This document shows, one piece after another, positions 38,205 to 48,073 of a stretch of 64,000 bases of DNA. Every line of letters starts with the position of its first letter. Within the stretch, counting starts at the first letter, position 1. The position numbers and the translations under genes are program-made. The stretch is from Acinetobacter brisouioides (lineage in GTDB: Bacteria; Pseudomonadota; Gammaproteobacteria; Pseudomonadales; Moraxellaceae). The notes beneath the pieces were generated by a model, which searched no databases, was not told the origin of the DNA, and saw only the letters and a list, made by a program, of their open reading frames with translations. The DNA lies in assembly GCF_004331075.1 (NCBI RefSeq), contig NZ_SJNX01000008.1, forward strand, positions 124,001 to 188,000, in the 5' to 3' direction.

Positions 38205-38894
38205 ATGACTGAAACAGTCTTCATGTTCGATATGGACGGGACTTTACTGGATTTAGCTTTTGATCAGTTTATCTGGAATGAGCATTTACCACAGCATTAC
38301 GCGACACAGCACCAATGTTCGTTGATAGAAAGTAAAACACGGCTATATGAATTTTACGAGCAGCATCAGCATACGCTTAACTGGTATTCATCCAAATTCT
38401 GGTCTGAAGTCGTCGGCAGTGATGTCATGCAATTACAACATCAGTTTCGCCATAAAATTCAACCACGATCTGGTTGTCATGAACTACTTAACGCCTTAAA
38501 ACAGCATCAGCAAAAATGCTGGATTGTGACCAATGCCGATTGTTCTAGCCTTGCCCTTAAAATGCAAATGACTGGATTAAGTGACTATTTTCAACACATT
38601 ATCAGTAGTGAAAGTATCGGTTTCCCCAAAGAACATCCTGCATTTTGGTCAACTCTACAACACCGCTACCCTTTCACGCCAGAGCACACCGTATTTATTG
38701 ATGATACCGTCCACGTACTCGATAGCGCTAAACGCTTTGGAATTCAGCAGCTGTACAGCATTGCCCAACCCTCCAGCCTTGAGCCAGCGCGCGAGAGTGC
38801 TACACTAGGTTATCCAGTCATTCAACACTTGCCCGATTTACTGGATTTGTTTTCATTAAATGTATACAAGGATATCCATGACAAAACAGCATGA
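38205..38894 (+). CDS. yrfG: HAD-family hydrolase (GMP/IMP nucleotidase YrfG type)
   Basis: HAD subfamily IA phosphatase of about 229 residues. Motif I is FDMDGTLLDL at the N-terminus, with the catalytic aspartates in DMD. Motif II threonine is in WIVTNAD, motif III lysine is in GFPKEHPAFW, and motif IV acidic residues are in VFIDDT. The opening LAFDQFIWNEHLP is typical of YrfG, which removes phosphate from purine nucleotides. ATG 38205 has GAGG 9 bases upstream; the TTG at 38181 is not needed. It overlaps hslR by 17 bases, an arrangement shared with E. coli. Confidence 0.88.
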   Translation: MTETVFMFDMDGTLLDLAFDQFIWNEHLPQHYATQHQCSLIESKTRLYEFYEQHQHTLNWYSSKFWSEVVGSDVMQLQHQFRHKIQPRSGCHELLNALKQHQQKCWIVTNADCSSLALKMQMTGLSDYFQHIISSESIGFPKEHPAFWSTLQHRYPFTPEHTVFIDDTVHVLDSAKRFGIQQLYSIAQPSSLEPARESATLGYPVIQHLPDLLDLFSLNVYKDIHDKTA

Positions 38895-39321
38895 AACTGC
38901 TCCTGCTGATAGCATGCGTGTTGACAAGTGGCTTTGGGTCACACGTTTTTTTAAAACCCGTTCTTTAGCCAAAGCTGCCATCGAAGGTGGTAAAGTCCAT
39001 CATCAAGGCGAACGGGTCAAAGTTTCCAAAGAAATCAGAGTCGGTATGGAATTGACCATTCAACAAGGCTTTGATAAAAAAACTGTTGTCGTTTTTGCAC
39101 TTTTGGGAACACGCGGTTCTGCACCGATTGCACAACAACTTTATGAAGAAACAGTGGTTAGTGTTGCTCGCCGAGAACTGATTGCAACCCAGCGAAAAAT
39201 GAATAACTTAGCAAGACCAGATCATCGTCCCAATAAAAAAGATCGGCGGCAAATTGGTAAATTTAAACAAGAAAATGATCAACATTATGATGAATATTGG
39301 TCATATCAGGATGGTGTCTAG
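38878..39321 (+). CDS. hslR: S4-domain RNA-binding heat shock protein Hsp15
   Basis: About 147 residues. The S4 RNA-binding domain covers residues 15-80 (MRVDKWLWVTRFFKTRSLA, then GGKVHHQGERVK). In E. coli Hsp15 binds stalled 50S subunits carrying nascent chains. The basic C-terminal tail (RPDHRPNKKDRR) is typical. ATG 38878 has AAGGAT 5 bases upstream; the longer frame from 38860 is unlikely. It starts inside the end of yrfG, so the two are coupled. Confidence 0.9.
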   Translation: MTKQHETAPADSMRVDKWLWVTRFFKTRSLAKAAIEGGKVHHQGERVKVSKEIRVGMELTIQQGFDKKTVVVFALLGTRGSAPIAQQLYEETVVSVARRELIATQRKMNNLARPDHRPNKKDRRQIGKFKQENDQHYDEYWSYQDGV

Positions 39322-39464
39322 CACGACATATTATGTCGCATCATCGTAATTTAACATAGAAAATACAGATTAATTCTGTCACTATGCACCCTGTGGAAAC
39401 GAGATTGATGAAAGACATCCACTTTAAGTATATAGTGACATTTACATCGTTTTGAGGTTGTAAG

Positions 39465-40508
39465 ATGGATGAGAATAAAAGTAAAGCGCTCAATGCAGCT
39501 TTAAGCCAAATTGAAAAACAGTTCGGTAAAAATACTGTGATGCGCCTTGGTGACAACACTGTACAAGCGGTAGAAGCAATTTCAACAGGTTCACTGACTT
39601 TAGATATTGCACTGGGCATCGGCGGTTTACCTAAAGGGCGTATTGTCGAGATTTACGGACCAGAATCTTCTGGTAAAACCACCATGACCTTGCAAGCGAT
39701 TGCACAATGTCAACGTGTAGGTGGCACTTGTGCCTTTATTGATGCCGAGCATGCACTTGACCCTCAATATGCCCGTAAACTTGGGGTAGATATTGACAAT
39801 CTTCTGGTTTCTCAACCTGACAACGGTGAACAGGCCCTTGAAATTGCAGATATGTTGGTTCGTTCGGGCGCAATCGACCTGATTGTTGTCGACTCCGTCG
39901 CTGCACTTACACCACGCGCTGAAATTGAAGGCGAAATGGGTGACTCTCACATGGGTTTACAAGCGCGTTTAATGAGCCAAGCCCTACGTAAAATTACGGG
40001 TAACGCCAAACGCTCAAACTGCATGGTAATTTTCATTAACCAGATTCGTATGAAGATTGGAGTCATGTTTGGCAGCCCAGAAACCACAACAGGTGGTAAT
40101 GCGCTGAAATTCTACGCCTCTGTACGTTTAGACATTCGCCGTATTGGTCAGGTCAAAGAAGGCGATGAGATTATTGGTTCTGAAACCAAAGTCAAAGTCG
40201 TGAAAAACAAAATGGCGCCTCCATTTAAAGAAGCATTGTTCCAGATTTTATATGGTAAAGGCGTGAACCAGCTTGGCGAACTCATTGACCTTGCCGTGCA
40301 ACAAGAAATCATTCAAAAAGCAGGCGCTTGGTATTCTTATCAGGGCAATAAAATTGGTCAGGGTAAAAATAACGTGATTCGTTATTTAGAAGAAAATACC
40401 GCAATTGCTCAAGAAGTTGAACGTATAATTCGCGAACAGTTGCTTACAACTACTAATGCACCTGCAAGTCAGGGCAATGAAGAACCAGCAGAACTGATAG
40501 AAAGCTAA
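39465..40508 (+). CDS. recA: recombinase A
   Basis: 347-residue DNA recombinase and SOS co-protease. Walker [10 protein letters not shown] lies near residues 65-73, Walker B is [10 protein letters not shown], and [20 protein letters not shown] carries the L2 DNA-binding loop. The acidic C-terminal tail is short. The 5' region of about 140 bases has a small hairpin (39325-39341), and I see no obvious LexA box, in keeping with the LexA-less SOS response reported for Acinetobacter. It ends at a hairpin terminator, and recX follows. Confidence 0.98.
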   Translation: MDENKSKALNAALSQIEKQFGKNTVMRLGDNTVQAVEAISTGSLTLDIALGIGGLPKGRIVEIYGPESSGKTTMTLQAIAQCQRVGGTCAFIDAEHALDPQYARKLGVDIDNLLVSQPDNGEQALEIADMLVRSGAIDLIVVDSVAALTPRAEIEGEMGDSHMGLQARLMSQALRKITGNAKRSNCMVIFINQIRMKIGVMFGSPETTTGGNALKFYASVRLDIRRIGQVKEGDEIIGSETKVKVVKNKMAPPFKEALFQILYGKGVNQLGELIDLAVQQEIIQKAGAWYSYQGNKIGQGKNNVIRYLEENTAIAQEVERIIREQLLTTTNAPASQGNEEPAELIES

Positions 40509-40521
40509 TCTACCCGATAAC

Positions 40522-40544
40522 AAAACGCCCTACGGGGCGTTTTT
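40522..40544 (+). terminator. recA terminator
   Basis: ACGCCC pairs with GGGCGT around a 4-base loop, preceded by AAA and followed by TTTT. It probably also lets some transcription pass into recX. Confidence 0.82.
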
Positions 40545-40564
40545 GATTTTTATGGGAATACCTC

Positions 40565-41050
40565 ATGCCAAACTTCGATACCAATCAGCAAATAAAAAAG
40601 ACACTAACAGGCGCACGTCTGCGTAGTTATGCTTATGCCTTACTTTGTAAACGTGAATACTCGAAAGCTGAGCTACGCGAAAAATTAAATCGCTATGCTT
40701 TAGACCCTGAAGAAGTAGAAAAGTTACTTGAAGAATTTAGCCAGTACCAATATCAGAGTGATCAACGTGTTGCTGAACTTGTTCTGGTAAGCCAAATACG
40801 TAAAGGCAAAGGCCCACGGCGAATTTATCAAACCTTACAACAAAAACAGGTGGATCAGGATTATATCCAAGAACAGGTACAGGAAGTTGACTGGCTAGAG
40901 CAAGCCTATCAGTTAAAAGTCAAAAAATATGGAATAGAAGTAACAAGAGAGCCAAAGTTACAGGCAAAACAAATTCGTTTTTTGCAGTATCGGGGTTTTG
41001 ATATGGATGTAATTTTAAAAGCAGTGCGCAGGGAATCGCAAGAGGAATAA
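40565..41050 (+). CDS. recX: regulatory protein RecX
   Basis: 161-residue RecX, which binds and limits RecA filaments. Three-helix repeats are visible (AYALLCKREYSKAELREKL, then the GKGPRRIYQTLQQK segment). It follows recA by 56 bases, across a terminator, as in other bacteria. Its stop codon lies only a few bases from the 3' end of the SRP RNA gene on the opposite strand, so the two are tightly convergent. Confidence 0.93.
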   Translation: MPNFDTNQQIKKTLTGARLRSYAYALLCKREYSKAELREKLNRYALDPEEVEKLLEEFSQYQYQSDQRVAELVLVSQIRKGKGPRRIYQTLQQKQVDQDYIQEQVQEVDWLEQAYQLKVKKYGIEVTREPKLQAKQIRFLQYRGFDMDVILKAVRRESQEE

Positions 41051-41053
41051 TGG

Positions 41054-41164
<111 letters not shown>

Positions 41165-41176
41165 ATTGCAAGGACA

Positions 41177-41204
41177 AGTATAGAGATTTTTGTTTAACAT
41201 GCAA
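41177..41204 (-). promoter_or_regulatory. ffs promoter
   Basis: On the - strand TTGCAT (41199-41204) and TATACT (41177-41182) with a 16-base spacer, ending about 12 bases before the 5' end of the SRP RNA. Confidence 0.7.
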
Positions 41205-41435
41205 TATGAAAATAAGAGATTTCCATAAAAAGCGATGCGTTTGATTATTAAAGAAACATTTTGATCAATTTCTGACATTTACAAGAAAATTTCTTTGAAA
41301 ATTCACAGAAGAAATGCTGAAATATTGTAAAGCTTGCTTGCTTTCAACAATGTAAAGTTGATAAATAAACGCTAGAATCTTGTACAAACCTCTTCGGCTT
41401 GTCATTCTCATTTCGATTTCTTCAGGTTCTTCATT

Positions 41436-42269
41436 ATGAAGCTTAAAAAGTTAGCGCTTGGATTGCTGGCATGCACAACAACATATGCTGTGTTGGCTGC
41501 GCCCATTGAAAATGTATCACTGAGCCAAAACAATAGCAGTGGACCAAGCAACAATACAACAACCAATTCGCCTAGTAGCAACATTCCAACCAATGTCAAC
41601 TGGGAACTAATGCAACGCGTTGATCAACTTGAAAATCAAGTGCGTAGTTTACGTGGCATTATTGAAGAACAGCAGCACGCTATTGATCAGCAACGCAAAG
41701 ATTTAGACAATCATTACAATGACCTAGATCAGCGCTTACAATTGCTTCAACAAAAAGTTGATGGCGATGATGGCTCGGCAGCATCCGATACAGCAAGTAG
41801 CGAAGCTGCTTCAAGTAACTCGGAAACAGTAACCAGTACTACTCCCTCACCTTCTACCGCAACCAGCACCTCTACAGGAGCACCCCCGGCAAAAAAGCCG
41901 TTAAATGAGAAGGATGCCTATACCTTAGCACTCGATGCTTACAAACAAGGTGGTGCTAAACAGGCGATCAAGCCTATGCAGGATTTTATCAAAAAGTATC
42001 CCAATAGCATCTATATTGGCAATGCACACTTTTGGCTTGCCGAATTTTATTTAGCGATTGAACCTGCAAATTACACAGAAGCCAAGAAAAATTACGAAGT
42101 TGTGTATAAGCAATATCCACAATCTGCCAAAGCATCGCGAGCGTTGTATCAGCTTTATAGTATTGCCAAGAACGTCGATCATAATAGTGTTTCTGCCAAT
42201 CTATATCGCCAGCAGCTACTTAAACAATATCCAAAATCCGCCGAAGCAGGTTATCTCAAAAAACCATAA
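41436..42269 (+). CDS. cpoB: Tol-Pal associated periplasmic protein CpoB/YbgF
   Basis: 277-residue periplasmic protein. A signal peptide ends in AVLAAP. A trimerising coiled coil follows at about 58-110 (LMQRVDQLENQVRSLRG), then a Ser/Thr-rich linker (about 112-150), then TPR repeats to the end (DAYTLALDAYKQG..., NAHFWLAEFYLA). CpoB coordinates peptidoglycan synthesis with outer-membrane constriction through Tol-Pal. Usually it sits after pal; here it stands alone, so it is separated from tolQRAB-pal unless those genes lie elsewhere. A terminator follows directly. Confidence 0.88.
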   Translation: MKLKKLALGLLACTTTYAVLAAPIENVSLSQNNSSGPSNNTTTNSPSSNIPTNVNWELMQRVDQLENQVRSLRGIIEEQQHAIDQQRKDLDNHYNDLDQRLQLLQQKVDGDDGSAASDTASSEAASSNSETVTSTTPSPSTATSTSTGAPPAKKPLNEKDAYTLALDAYKQGGAKQAIKPMQDFIKKYPNSIYIGNAHFWLAEFYLAIEPANYTEAKKNYEVVYKQYPQSAKASRALYQLYSIAKNVDHNSVSANLYRQQLLKQYPKSAEAGYLKKP

Positions 42270-42270
42270 T

Positions 42271-42298
42271 AAAAAACCGAGTCTTGACTCGGTTTTTT
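42271..42298. terminator. bidirectional terminator between cpoB and dld
   Basis: ACCGAGT pairs with ACTCGGT around a 4-base loop, flanked by A6 and T6. It serves both convergent genes. Confidence 0.92.
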
Positions 42299-42309
42299 AT
42301 AGCTTAATT

Positions 42310-44007
42310 TTAAGATTTCCAATATTTCAACTTAGAGGTATGCCCGATCCCGACATTAAAACTATTGGTTGGATCAAGTTTCTGGTAATGCTGCTTGAGT
42401 GCAGGTTTGGCCACATACAAATGCCCGACATTGTGCTCCGCAGGATACTCTGCTCCACGATGATCGAGCAATTTCCACATCTGATGTTCCATATCTAAAG
42501 GATCAACGCCTTTTTTCACAATATAGTCCTGATGGAACACATGACACAAAAAATGCCCATAATACAGCTTGTGAATAATTTTCTGATCCATTTCAGCTGG
42601 TAGGGTTTCTAACCACTCACGGTCATTACGGCGCAAGGCGATATCTAACGCTACAATATCTTCAACTTCACTACGATGAGTATCACGATAGCGAATCGCT
42701 GCACCCGCTACCGCAAAGCGGTGTAAAAATGCCTTACGACCTTCATCGGCATCACACAAGAAATAGTTGCCTGAAGTATTTTGATTAAAGTAATCAGCTA
42801 GAAATTGCTGAACTAGAGCGACATCCTGATCTTCAATGCGTAAAATCAAATGATGTTCATACAAATCACGAAATTGATTCATACGTTTTGGTAAATGATT
42901 CGGTAAAAAATGCGTCATCATTTGCAAGGCTTTATCGGTCAAACCACGTACACCAAATTTTTCCAAAAAGCCATCAACCTTGTCTTTCATTGCAAAGGCT
43001 TGAGGCACTTTAGCAGTGCCAAATTTTTCAATAAAGACAAAGGTATCTTTACCGTATTTCGCCCCGATATCGTAGGCAACGCGGTGAATATATTCACCTG
43101 CAATTGGAATACGCGGCAAATCTTGTAACAAATAACGGCGAATTTCAGTCAGGTCATGGATTGAATTGGAACCGATATAAAATACCTGACTTTTGATTTT
43201 TTCAAAGGTGTCTAAACGCACTGCAAACACACAGACTTTCCCTGCCGAACCTGAAGCTTCAAACAGACGACTTGGATCGGCATTGAAACGTGCTGGAGTT
43301 TCTTCATCGACCTGACACACATCATGCACATAATGCTGATCGGAAGCACAGCGATGCTCCGAGTTTTCAACATCAGCCGCTTGATAATTGTTTTGCTGTA
43401 AGCGTGTCAAGATTTCTTCAGGAGTTTGCCCAAGATTAACCCCCAAGTGATTAACCAGTTCCAGTTTGCCCTGATCATTCACCCGTGCATACAATGCCAA
43501 CTCGGTATAAGCAGGTCCACGGCGCACCAATGCTCCACCTGAGTTATTACACACACCGCCTAGAACCGAAGCGCCAATACATGATGAGCCAATCACCGAA
43601 TGCGGCTCACGGTTATACTGCACTAACTCGCGTTCCAAGGCATCAAGTGTTGCACCTGGTAAACAAATCACCTGTTTACCCTGATTGATCACCTGAACAC
43701 CTGCCAAACGTCGAGTACTAATCAAGACCACTGGACGGTCATAATCTGCACCATACGGCGTTGACCCACCTGTCAGTCCTGTGTTGGCCGCTTGCATAAT
43801 CACAATACAATCAGCATCCACAGCAGCTTGCAGGACTTGCCACTGCTCTAGCAAGTTCCCAGGCACAACCACTGCCAAGACCTTACCTTCACCAAAGCGG
43901 CGTCCCTGACGGTACATGCGGGTATGCTGATCATCTGTCAACACATGCTGTTCACCAACAATGTTTTTTAACTGCTGAATTGTATTGTTATGCTTTGCCT
44001 GTGACAT
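42310..44007 (-). CDS. dld: quinone-dependent D-lactate dehydrogenase
   Basis: FAD-dependent respiratory enzyme, 565 residues, attached to the inner-membrane face, oxidising D-lactate to pyruvate. The FAD-binding region shows MQAANTGLTGGSTPYGADY and the ICLPGAT stretch. The C-terminal Dld-type domain contains EHNVGHLY and the end motif DPTNSFNVGIGH. It is the last gene of the lldP-lldR-lldD-dld operon, 16 bases after lldD. With lldD it lets the cell use both lactate isomers. Confidence 0.95.
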   Translation of the reverse strand: MSQAKHNNTIQQLKNIVGEQHVLTDDQHTRMYRQGRRFGEGKVLAVVVPGNLLEQWQVLQAAVDADCIVIMQAANTGLTGGSTPYGADYDRPVVLISTRRLAGVQVINQGKQVICLPGATLDALERELVQYNREPHSVIGSSCIGASVLGGVCNNSGGALVRRGPAYTELALYARVNDQGKLELVNHLGVNLGQTPEEILTRLQQNNYQAADVENSEHRCASDQHYVHDVCQVDEETPARFNADPSRLFEASGSAGKVCVFAVRLDTFEKIKSQVFYIGSNSIHDLTEIRRYLLQDLPRIPIAGEYIHRVAYDIGAKYGKDTFVFIEKFGTAKVPQAFAMKDKVDGFLEKFGVRGLTDKALQMMTHFLPNHLPKRMNQFRDLYEHHLILRIEDQDVALVQQFLADYFNQNTSGNYFLCDADEGRKAFLHRFAVAGAAIRYRDTHRSEVEDIVALDIALRRNDREWLETLPAEMDQKIIHKLYYGHFLCHVFHQDYIVKKGVDPLDMEHQMWKLLDHRGAEYPAEHNVGHLYVAKPALKQHYQKLDPTNSFNVGIGHTSKLKYWKS

Positions 44008-44023
44008 GGGAACTCTCTTACTT

Positions 44024-45175
44024 TTATTTGGCTAGACGATCTAAATTAACAAGACAGTCTGAGTTAATATCCTGAATGCTTTTCGCACCTGTCAACGTCA
44101 TGGCAACTCGCATTTCCTTATCAATCAGTTCCAGTAAGTTAGATACGCCCTGCCCGCCTTCTGCGCCCAGCGCATAGACAAAAGCACGTCCAAGCATACA
44201 TAGGTCAGCGCCCATTGCCAGCATACGCACTACATCTAGACCATTACGAATACCTGAATCGACTAAGATTTTCAGATCACCTTTAACCGCATCAGCAATT
44301 GCAGGCAAAGCACGCGTGGTTGATAACACACCATCGAGCTGACGACCACCGTGATTGGACACTACAATGCCATCTGCACCAAAACGTACAGCATCTTTAG
44401 CATCTTCAGGGTCTAAAATCCCCTTGATGACCATTGGACCATCCCAAAAATCACGAATCCATTCCAGATCTTTCCATGAAATAGATGGGTCAAAGTTAGC
44501 ACCCAACCAGCCAATATAATCTTCCAAACCTGTTGGCTTGCCTAAGTATTTTGAAATATTACCCAAGTCATGTGGGCGACCCAGCAAACCAACATTCCAC
44601 GCCCAATGCGGATGTGCAAAAGACTGTAAATAACGGCGCATCGCAGCATTTGGACCACTCAGGCCTGAGTGGGCATCACGGTAACGCGCGCCTGGAACAG
44701 GCATATCGACAGTAAACACCAAGGTTGAACAGCCTGCTGCCTTAGCACGTTCCAAAGCATTTTTCATAAAACCACGGTCACGTAGCACATACAACTGAAA
44801 CCACATTGGGCGCTGAATGGCAGGCGTCACTTCTTCAATTGGGCATACCGATACGGTAGACAAGGTAAATGGAATGCCTTTTTTGTCTGCGGCAACGGCA
44901 GCTTGCACCTCACCACGACGCGCATACATCCCTGTCAAACCTACAGGAGACAGTGCCACAGGCATGGACAGCGTTTCATCAAAAATCTTGGTTTCAAGAC
45001 TCAACTGCGACATATCATTTAACACACGCTGACGCAGCGCAATTTTCGATAAATCTTCTACGTTTCGCTTTAAAGTGTATTCTGCATAAGCGCCGCCATC
45101 GATATAGTGAAACAAAAATGGAGGCAAACGACGTCGTGCGGCTTCACGATAGTCACTAGAAGAAGAAATGATCAT
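44024..45175 (-). CDS. lldD: L-lactate dehydrogenase (FMN, respiratory)
   Basis: FMN-dependent alpha-hydroxy-acid oxidase family enzyme, 383 residues, that oxidises L-lactate to pyruvate and feeds electrons to the quinone pool. The catalytic histidine lies in [11 protein letters not shown] near residue 275, and FMN contacts lie in [15 protein letters not shown] and [14 protein letters not shown]. Its ATG overlaps the lldR stop by 4 bases (ATGA). It is third in the lactate operon. Confidence 0.96.
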   Translation of the reverse strand: MIISSSSDYREAARRRLPPFLFHYIDGGAYAEYTLKRNVEDLSKIALRQRVLNDMSQLSLETKIFDETLSMPVALSPVGLTGMYARRGEVQAAVAADKKGIPFTLSTVSVCPIEEVTPAIQRPMWFQLYVLRDRGFMKNALERAKAAGCSTLVFTVDMPVPGARYRDAHSGLSGPNAAMRRYLQSFAHPHWAWNVGLLGRPHDLGNISKYLGKPTGLEDYIGWLGANFDPSISWKDLEWIRDFWDGPMVIKGILDPEDAKDAVRFGADGIVVSNHGGRQLDGVLSTTRALPAIADAVKGDLKILVDSGIRNGLDVVRMLAMGADLCMLGRAFVYALGAEGGQGVSNLLELIDKEMRVAMTLTGAKSIQDINSDCLVNLDRLAK

Positions 45176-45927
45176 TTTAAATCGATCCTTTTTAAGCGAG
45201 ATGAACGTTTAAGACGAGCTTCTGCTTCATCAATCACGCGCACCTGTTGAATAATAAATTCGATATGGTCACACACCGATGAACGCGCCAATTCTGGATC
45301 TTGTCGATCAATCGCATCCATTACCTGAAAATGTTGCAAATGAAGTTGCTCAAACTGATGCACGTCGGTATAAATTTTGCGTCGACCTAACACCACATTG
45401 TATTGCAGCAGATCAAATAGACTGCGCATCATTTGAGTCAGTACAATATTGTGAGAGGCTTCTGCAATCGCCAAATGAAAATTGGCATCTGATGCTGAAG
45501 CTTTATCGGCATCACCAATCGACTGAAAATACAAAACTTGGTCATAAAAATAATGAATCTTGGCACGGTCTTCTTCGGTTGAACGCTGAGCGGCGTACCA
45601 TGCTGTGCCACCTTCTAAAATCAGGCGAGCTTCCTGAACATCAAAACGATACAAAGGGTCTTGATCAATCAAGTCACTTAATGGTTGGAGAATAAATTGG
45701 TCAGACCAATCGCTTTGCGGGCGTTTGGCTAGATACGTTCCTGCACCGACTCGACTGAAAACCACCCCCAAACTTGAGAGCTTTTGCAGTGCTTCACGTA
45801 ACGATGAACGTGAAACACTCAATTGTTCACACAGTTGACGCTCTGAAGGCAGCCGATCGCCCACCTGCATGCTTTGTTGTTCAATCAAATCATACAAACT
45901 TTCTACTACACGATCGGCTATTTTCAT
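45172..45927 (-). CDS. lldR: lactate-responsive GntR regulator LldR
   Basis: GntR/FadR-type repressor, 251 residues: winged HTH near the N-terminus ([22 protein letters not shown]) and an FCD effector domain. In E. coli and Pseudomonas LldR represses the lld operon until L-lactate binds. Here it is second in the operon, after lldP (34 bases) and overlapping lldD. TGGT-N3-ACCA palindromes upstream of lldP match the known LldR operator type. AAGGAAAA precedes the ATG. Confidence 0.94.
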   Translation of the reverse strand: MKIADRVVESLYDLIEQQSMQVGDRLPSERQLCEQLSVSRSSLREALQKLSSLGVVFSRVGAGTYLAKRPQSDWSDQFILQPLSDLIDQDPLYRFDVQEARLILEGGTAWYAAQRSTEEDRAKIHYFYDQVLYFQSIGDADKASASDANFHLAIAEASHNIVLTQMMRSLFDLLQYNVVLGRRKIYTDVHQFEQLHLQHFQVMDAIDRQDPELARSSVCDHIEFIIQQVRVIDEAEARLKRSSRLKRIDLK

Positions 45928-45961
45928 CTCATTTTCCTTCGGTCAATCTGCAATCATGGAA

Positions 45962-47629
45962 TCATGGAATCATCCATGGAAAAACATAGGCTTGAAGGGT
46001 AATGATAATACCAATCATCACAGTAAATGCGATACTGTGCTTCACTGTGAAGCGGAATAAATCTGACTCTTTACCAACCAGACCAACGGCAGCACACGCA
46101 ATTGCAATCGACTGTGGTGAAATCATTTTACCTGTCACACCACCAGAAGTATTGGCCGCAACAAGTAACACATCTGGTACACCAATTTGATGTGCTGTAG
46201 TGGCTTGCAAAGCACTAAACAACGCGTTAGCAGAGGTATCTGAACCAGTAAGGAACACACCCATCCAACCCAAAAATGGCGAGAAGAAGGTAAATGCATG
46301 ACCTGTATGCGCCAATGCCAACGCCAATGTTGCCGACATACCCGAATAGTTCGCAATAAATGCGAATGCCAACACCATACCAATTGAGTAAATTGGTGTT
46401 TTTAGCTCTTTTACAGTTTCAGCAAAGGTTGCTACAGCTGCTGAAGGACGCATTTTCAATACAATAATCGAAATAATTGCAGCAAAAATAATCGCTGTGC
46501 CTGTTGCAGAGAACCAGTCAAATTTAAAAATTGCATCGTAATCTGCTGGTTTTCCAACCACAGGCGGCATTTTTTGTACCAATTGATGCAAGTATGGAAC
46601 TTTGATTGCGATGATCCAGTCATGCAATGCACCATCTTTGGCAAACAAGCTCTTGAACGGCTTGATACTCCATATAGTGACCATTGCAGTCAAAATCATA
46701 AACGGAGACCATGCCTTAAAGATTTGACCCGCTGTATGTTTTTGCTTTTGTTGTTCTAGAACTGCTGCATCAATAATCGTACCATCTTCATTTGAGAAAC
46801 GGAAAATATGTTTTGGTTTCCAGAACTTAAGTAAAACAGTTAAACTGATCAAAGATGCAATTGCCGCAGTAATATCTGGAAGTTCAGGGCCAACAAAGTT
46901 TGAAGTTAGGTATTGTGCCAACGAAAATGCACCACCACCGACCAAAATTGCAGGCCAAGTTTCCTTCACACCGCGCCAGCCATCCATGATTACCATAATC
47001 CAGATCAATACGATTGGCACAACAAACGGTAATTGACGACCAACCATTTGGCTAATTTCATGCGTTTCTACACCTGAAACCTGACCCGCCACAATAATTG
47101 GAATACCCATTGCACCAAACGCAACTGGTGCAGTGTTCACAATCAAGCATAAGCCTGCCGCATACAGCGGTTTAAAGCCTAAACCCACAAGCAACGCAGC
47201 AGTAATTGCAACTGGTGCACCAAAGCCTGCAGCACCTTCAAGGAAGGTACCAAAAGCAAAGCCGACCAACAGCATTTGAAGGCGCTGGTCTTCCGTAATG
47301 GACAGAATGCTAGAACGAATCACATCGAACTGCCCTGTTTTTACAGAGACTTTATAAAGGAATACCGCACCAATAATGATCCATGAAATTGGCCAAAGCC
47401 CATAAAAGAATCCATAAACAATTGATGCAAAAGCCATACTGGTTGGCATATGGTAGGCAAACAGCGATACCAATAATGCCAAGACAACAGTAATCGTTCC
47501 TGCAACGCTACCTTTTAGGCGAAATACAGCGAGTGCAAGAAAGAAGAAAATAATTGGGATCAGAGCGACCAAACTAGATAGCCAGATATTACCAATAGGG
47601 TCATAAATTTGTTGCCATTGTTGTAGCAT
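45962..47629 (-). CDS. lldP: L-lactate permease
   Basis: 555-residue integral membrane symporter of the LctP family, with about 12 to 14 hydrophobic helices, importing lactate with protons. The family stretch [21 protein letters not shown] lies near residues 125-145 (read as [11 protein letters not shown] and [10 protein letters not shown]), and a C-terminal [13 protein letters not shown] is also conserved. First gene of the lactate operon. The 440-base upstream region carries LldR-type operators. Confidence 0.96.
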   Translation of the reverse strand: MLQQWQQIYDPIGNIWLSSLVALIPIIFFFLALAVFRLKGSVAGTITVVLALLVSLFAYHMPTSMAFASIVYGFFYGLWPISWIIIGAVFLYKVSVKTGQFDVIRSSILSITEDQRLQMLLVGFAFGTFLEGAAGFGAPVAITAALLVGLGFKPLYAAGLCLIVNTAPVAFGAMGIPIIVAGQVSGVETHEISQMVGRQLPFVVPIVLIWIMVIMDGWRGVKETWPAILVGGGAFSLAQYLTSNFVGPELPDITAAIASLISLTVLLKFWKPKHIFRFSNEDGTIIDAAVLEQQKQKHTAGQIFKAWSPFMILTAMVTIWSIKPFKSLFAKDGALHDWIIAIKVPYLHQLVQKMPPVVGKPADYDAIFKFDWFSATGTAIIFAAIISIIVLKMRPSAAVATFAETVKELKTPIYSIGMVLAFAFIANYSGMSATLALALAHTGHAFTFFSPFLGWMGVFLTGSDTSANALFSALQATTAHQIGVPDVLLVAANTSGGVTGKMISPQSIAIACAAVGLVGKESDLFRFTVKHSIAFTVMIGIIITLQAYVFPWMIP

Positions 47630-47689
47630 TCTCTTCTCCTTGAAATGCTTCGGCGATACTTATTTGTGAATTCCAGAATGTTTTTTACA

Positions 47690-47706
47690 AATTGGTACGA
47701 CCAATT
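47690..47706. promoter_or_regulatory. LldR-type operator 1
   Basis: Perfect 17-base palindrome AATTGGT-ACG-ACCAATT, 61 bases upstream of lldP. It has the same form as the E. coli LldR sites as I recall them (TTGG-N5-CCAA). Confidence 0.75.
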
Positions 47707-47785
47707 TAAATCAAAAAACACCTATTTGTCCCCAAATAGTAAATAATGCCAACTTAAAGATCAATATTGGTCTGAATATTTTAAT

Positions 47786-47800
47786 AATGGTCTGACCAAT
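47786..47800. promoter_or_regulatory. LldR-type operator 2
   Basis: AATGGT-CTG-ACCAAT, one mismatch from a perfect palindrome, about 96 bases from operator 1. A half-site ATTGGTCTGA lies at 47766-47775. Two spaced sites suggest looping. Confidence 0.6.
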
Positions 47801-48073
47801 ATTGTTTTAATTTTCCTGTATTCTCTACAACAATACAGCCTTGTATCGTTTAAATAACACTGATATATCAGAAACATATAAAATGAACGGAACAGGTTGT
47901 GATGAAACCGCAAATGCTTTGCGACTTTAGTCTAAGATCATGTTTACAAACCAAAGACTTGCATTTTTTGCTACAAAAAAATCATTGACCGTGAAATGCA
48001 CAACTTAAATTTTGCAGTTCAGAATTTTCAGTTAACATGAAGTCTGAACGTTGAAGGAACAATACAGAAACTA

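Larger units (their letters stand above)
47630..48073. other. divergent promoter region between lldP and the aldehyde dehydrogenase gene
   Basis: 444 bases without a gene. Contains the LldR-type operators at 47690-47706 and 47786-47800, a half-site near 47766, and the presumed promoters of both divergent genes. Confidence 0.7.

Noticed and set aside
39322..39464. SOS-type operator before recA
   Set aside because: I see no LexA-box palindrome. The small CGACATA hairpin there is too short to assign.
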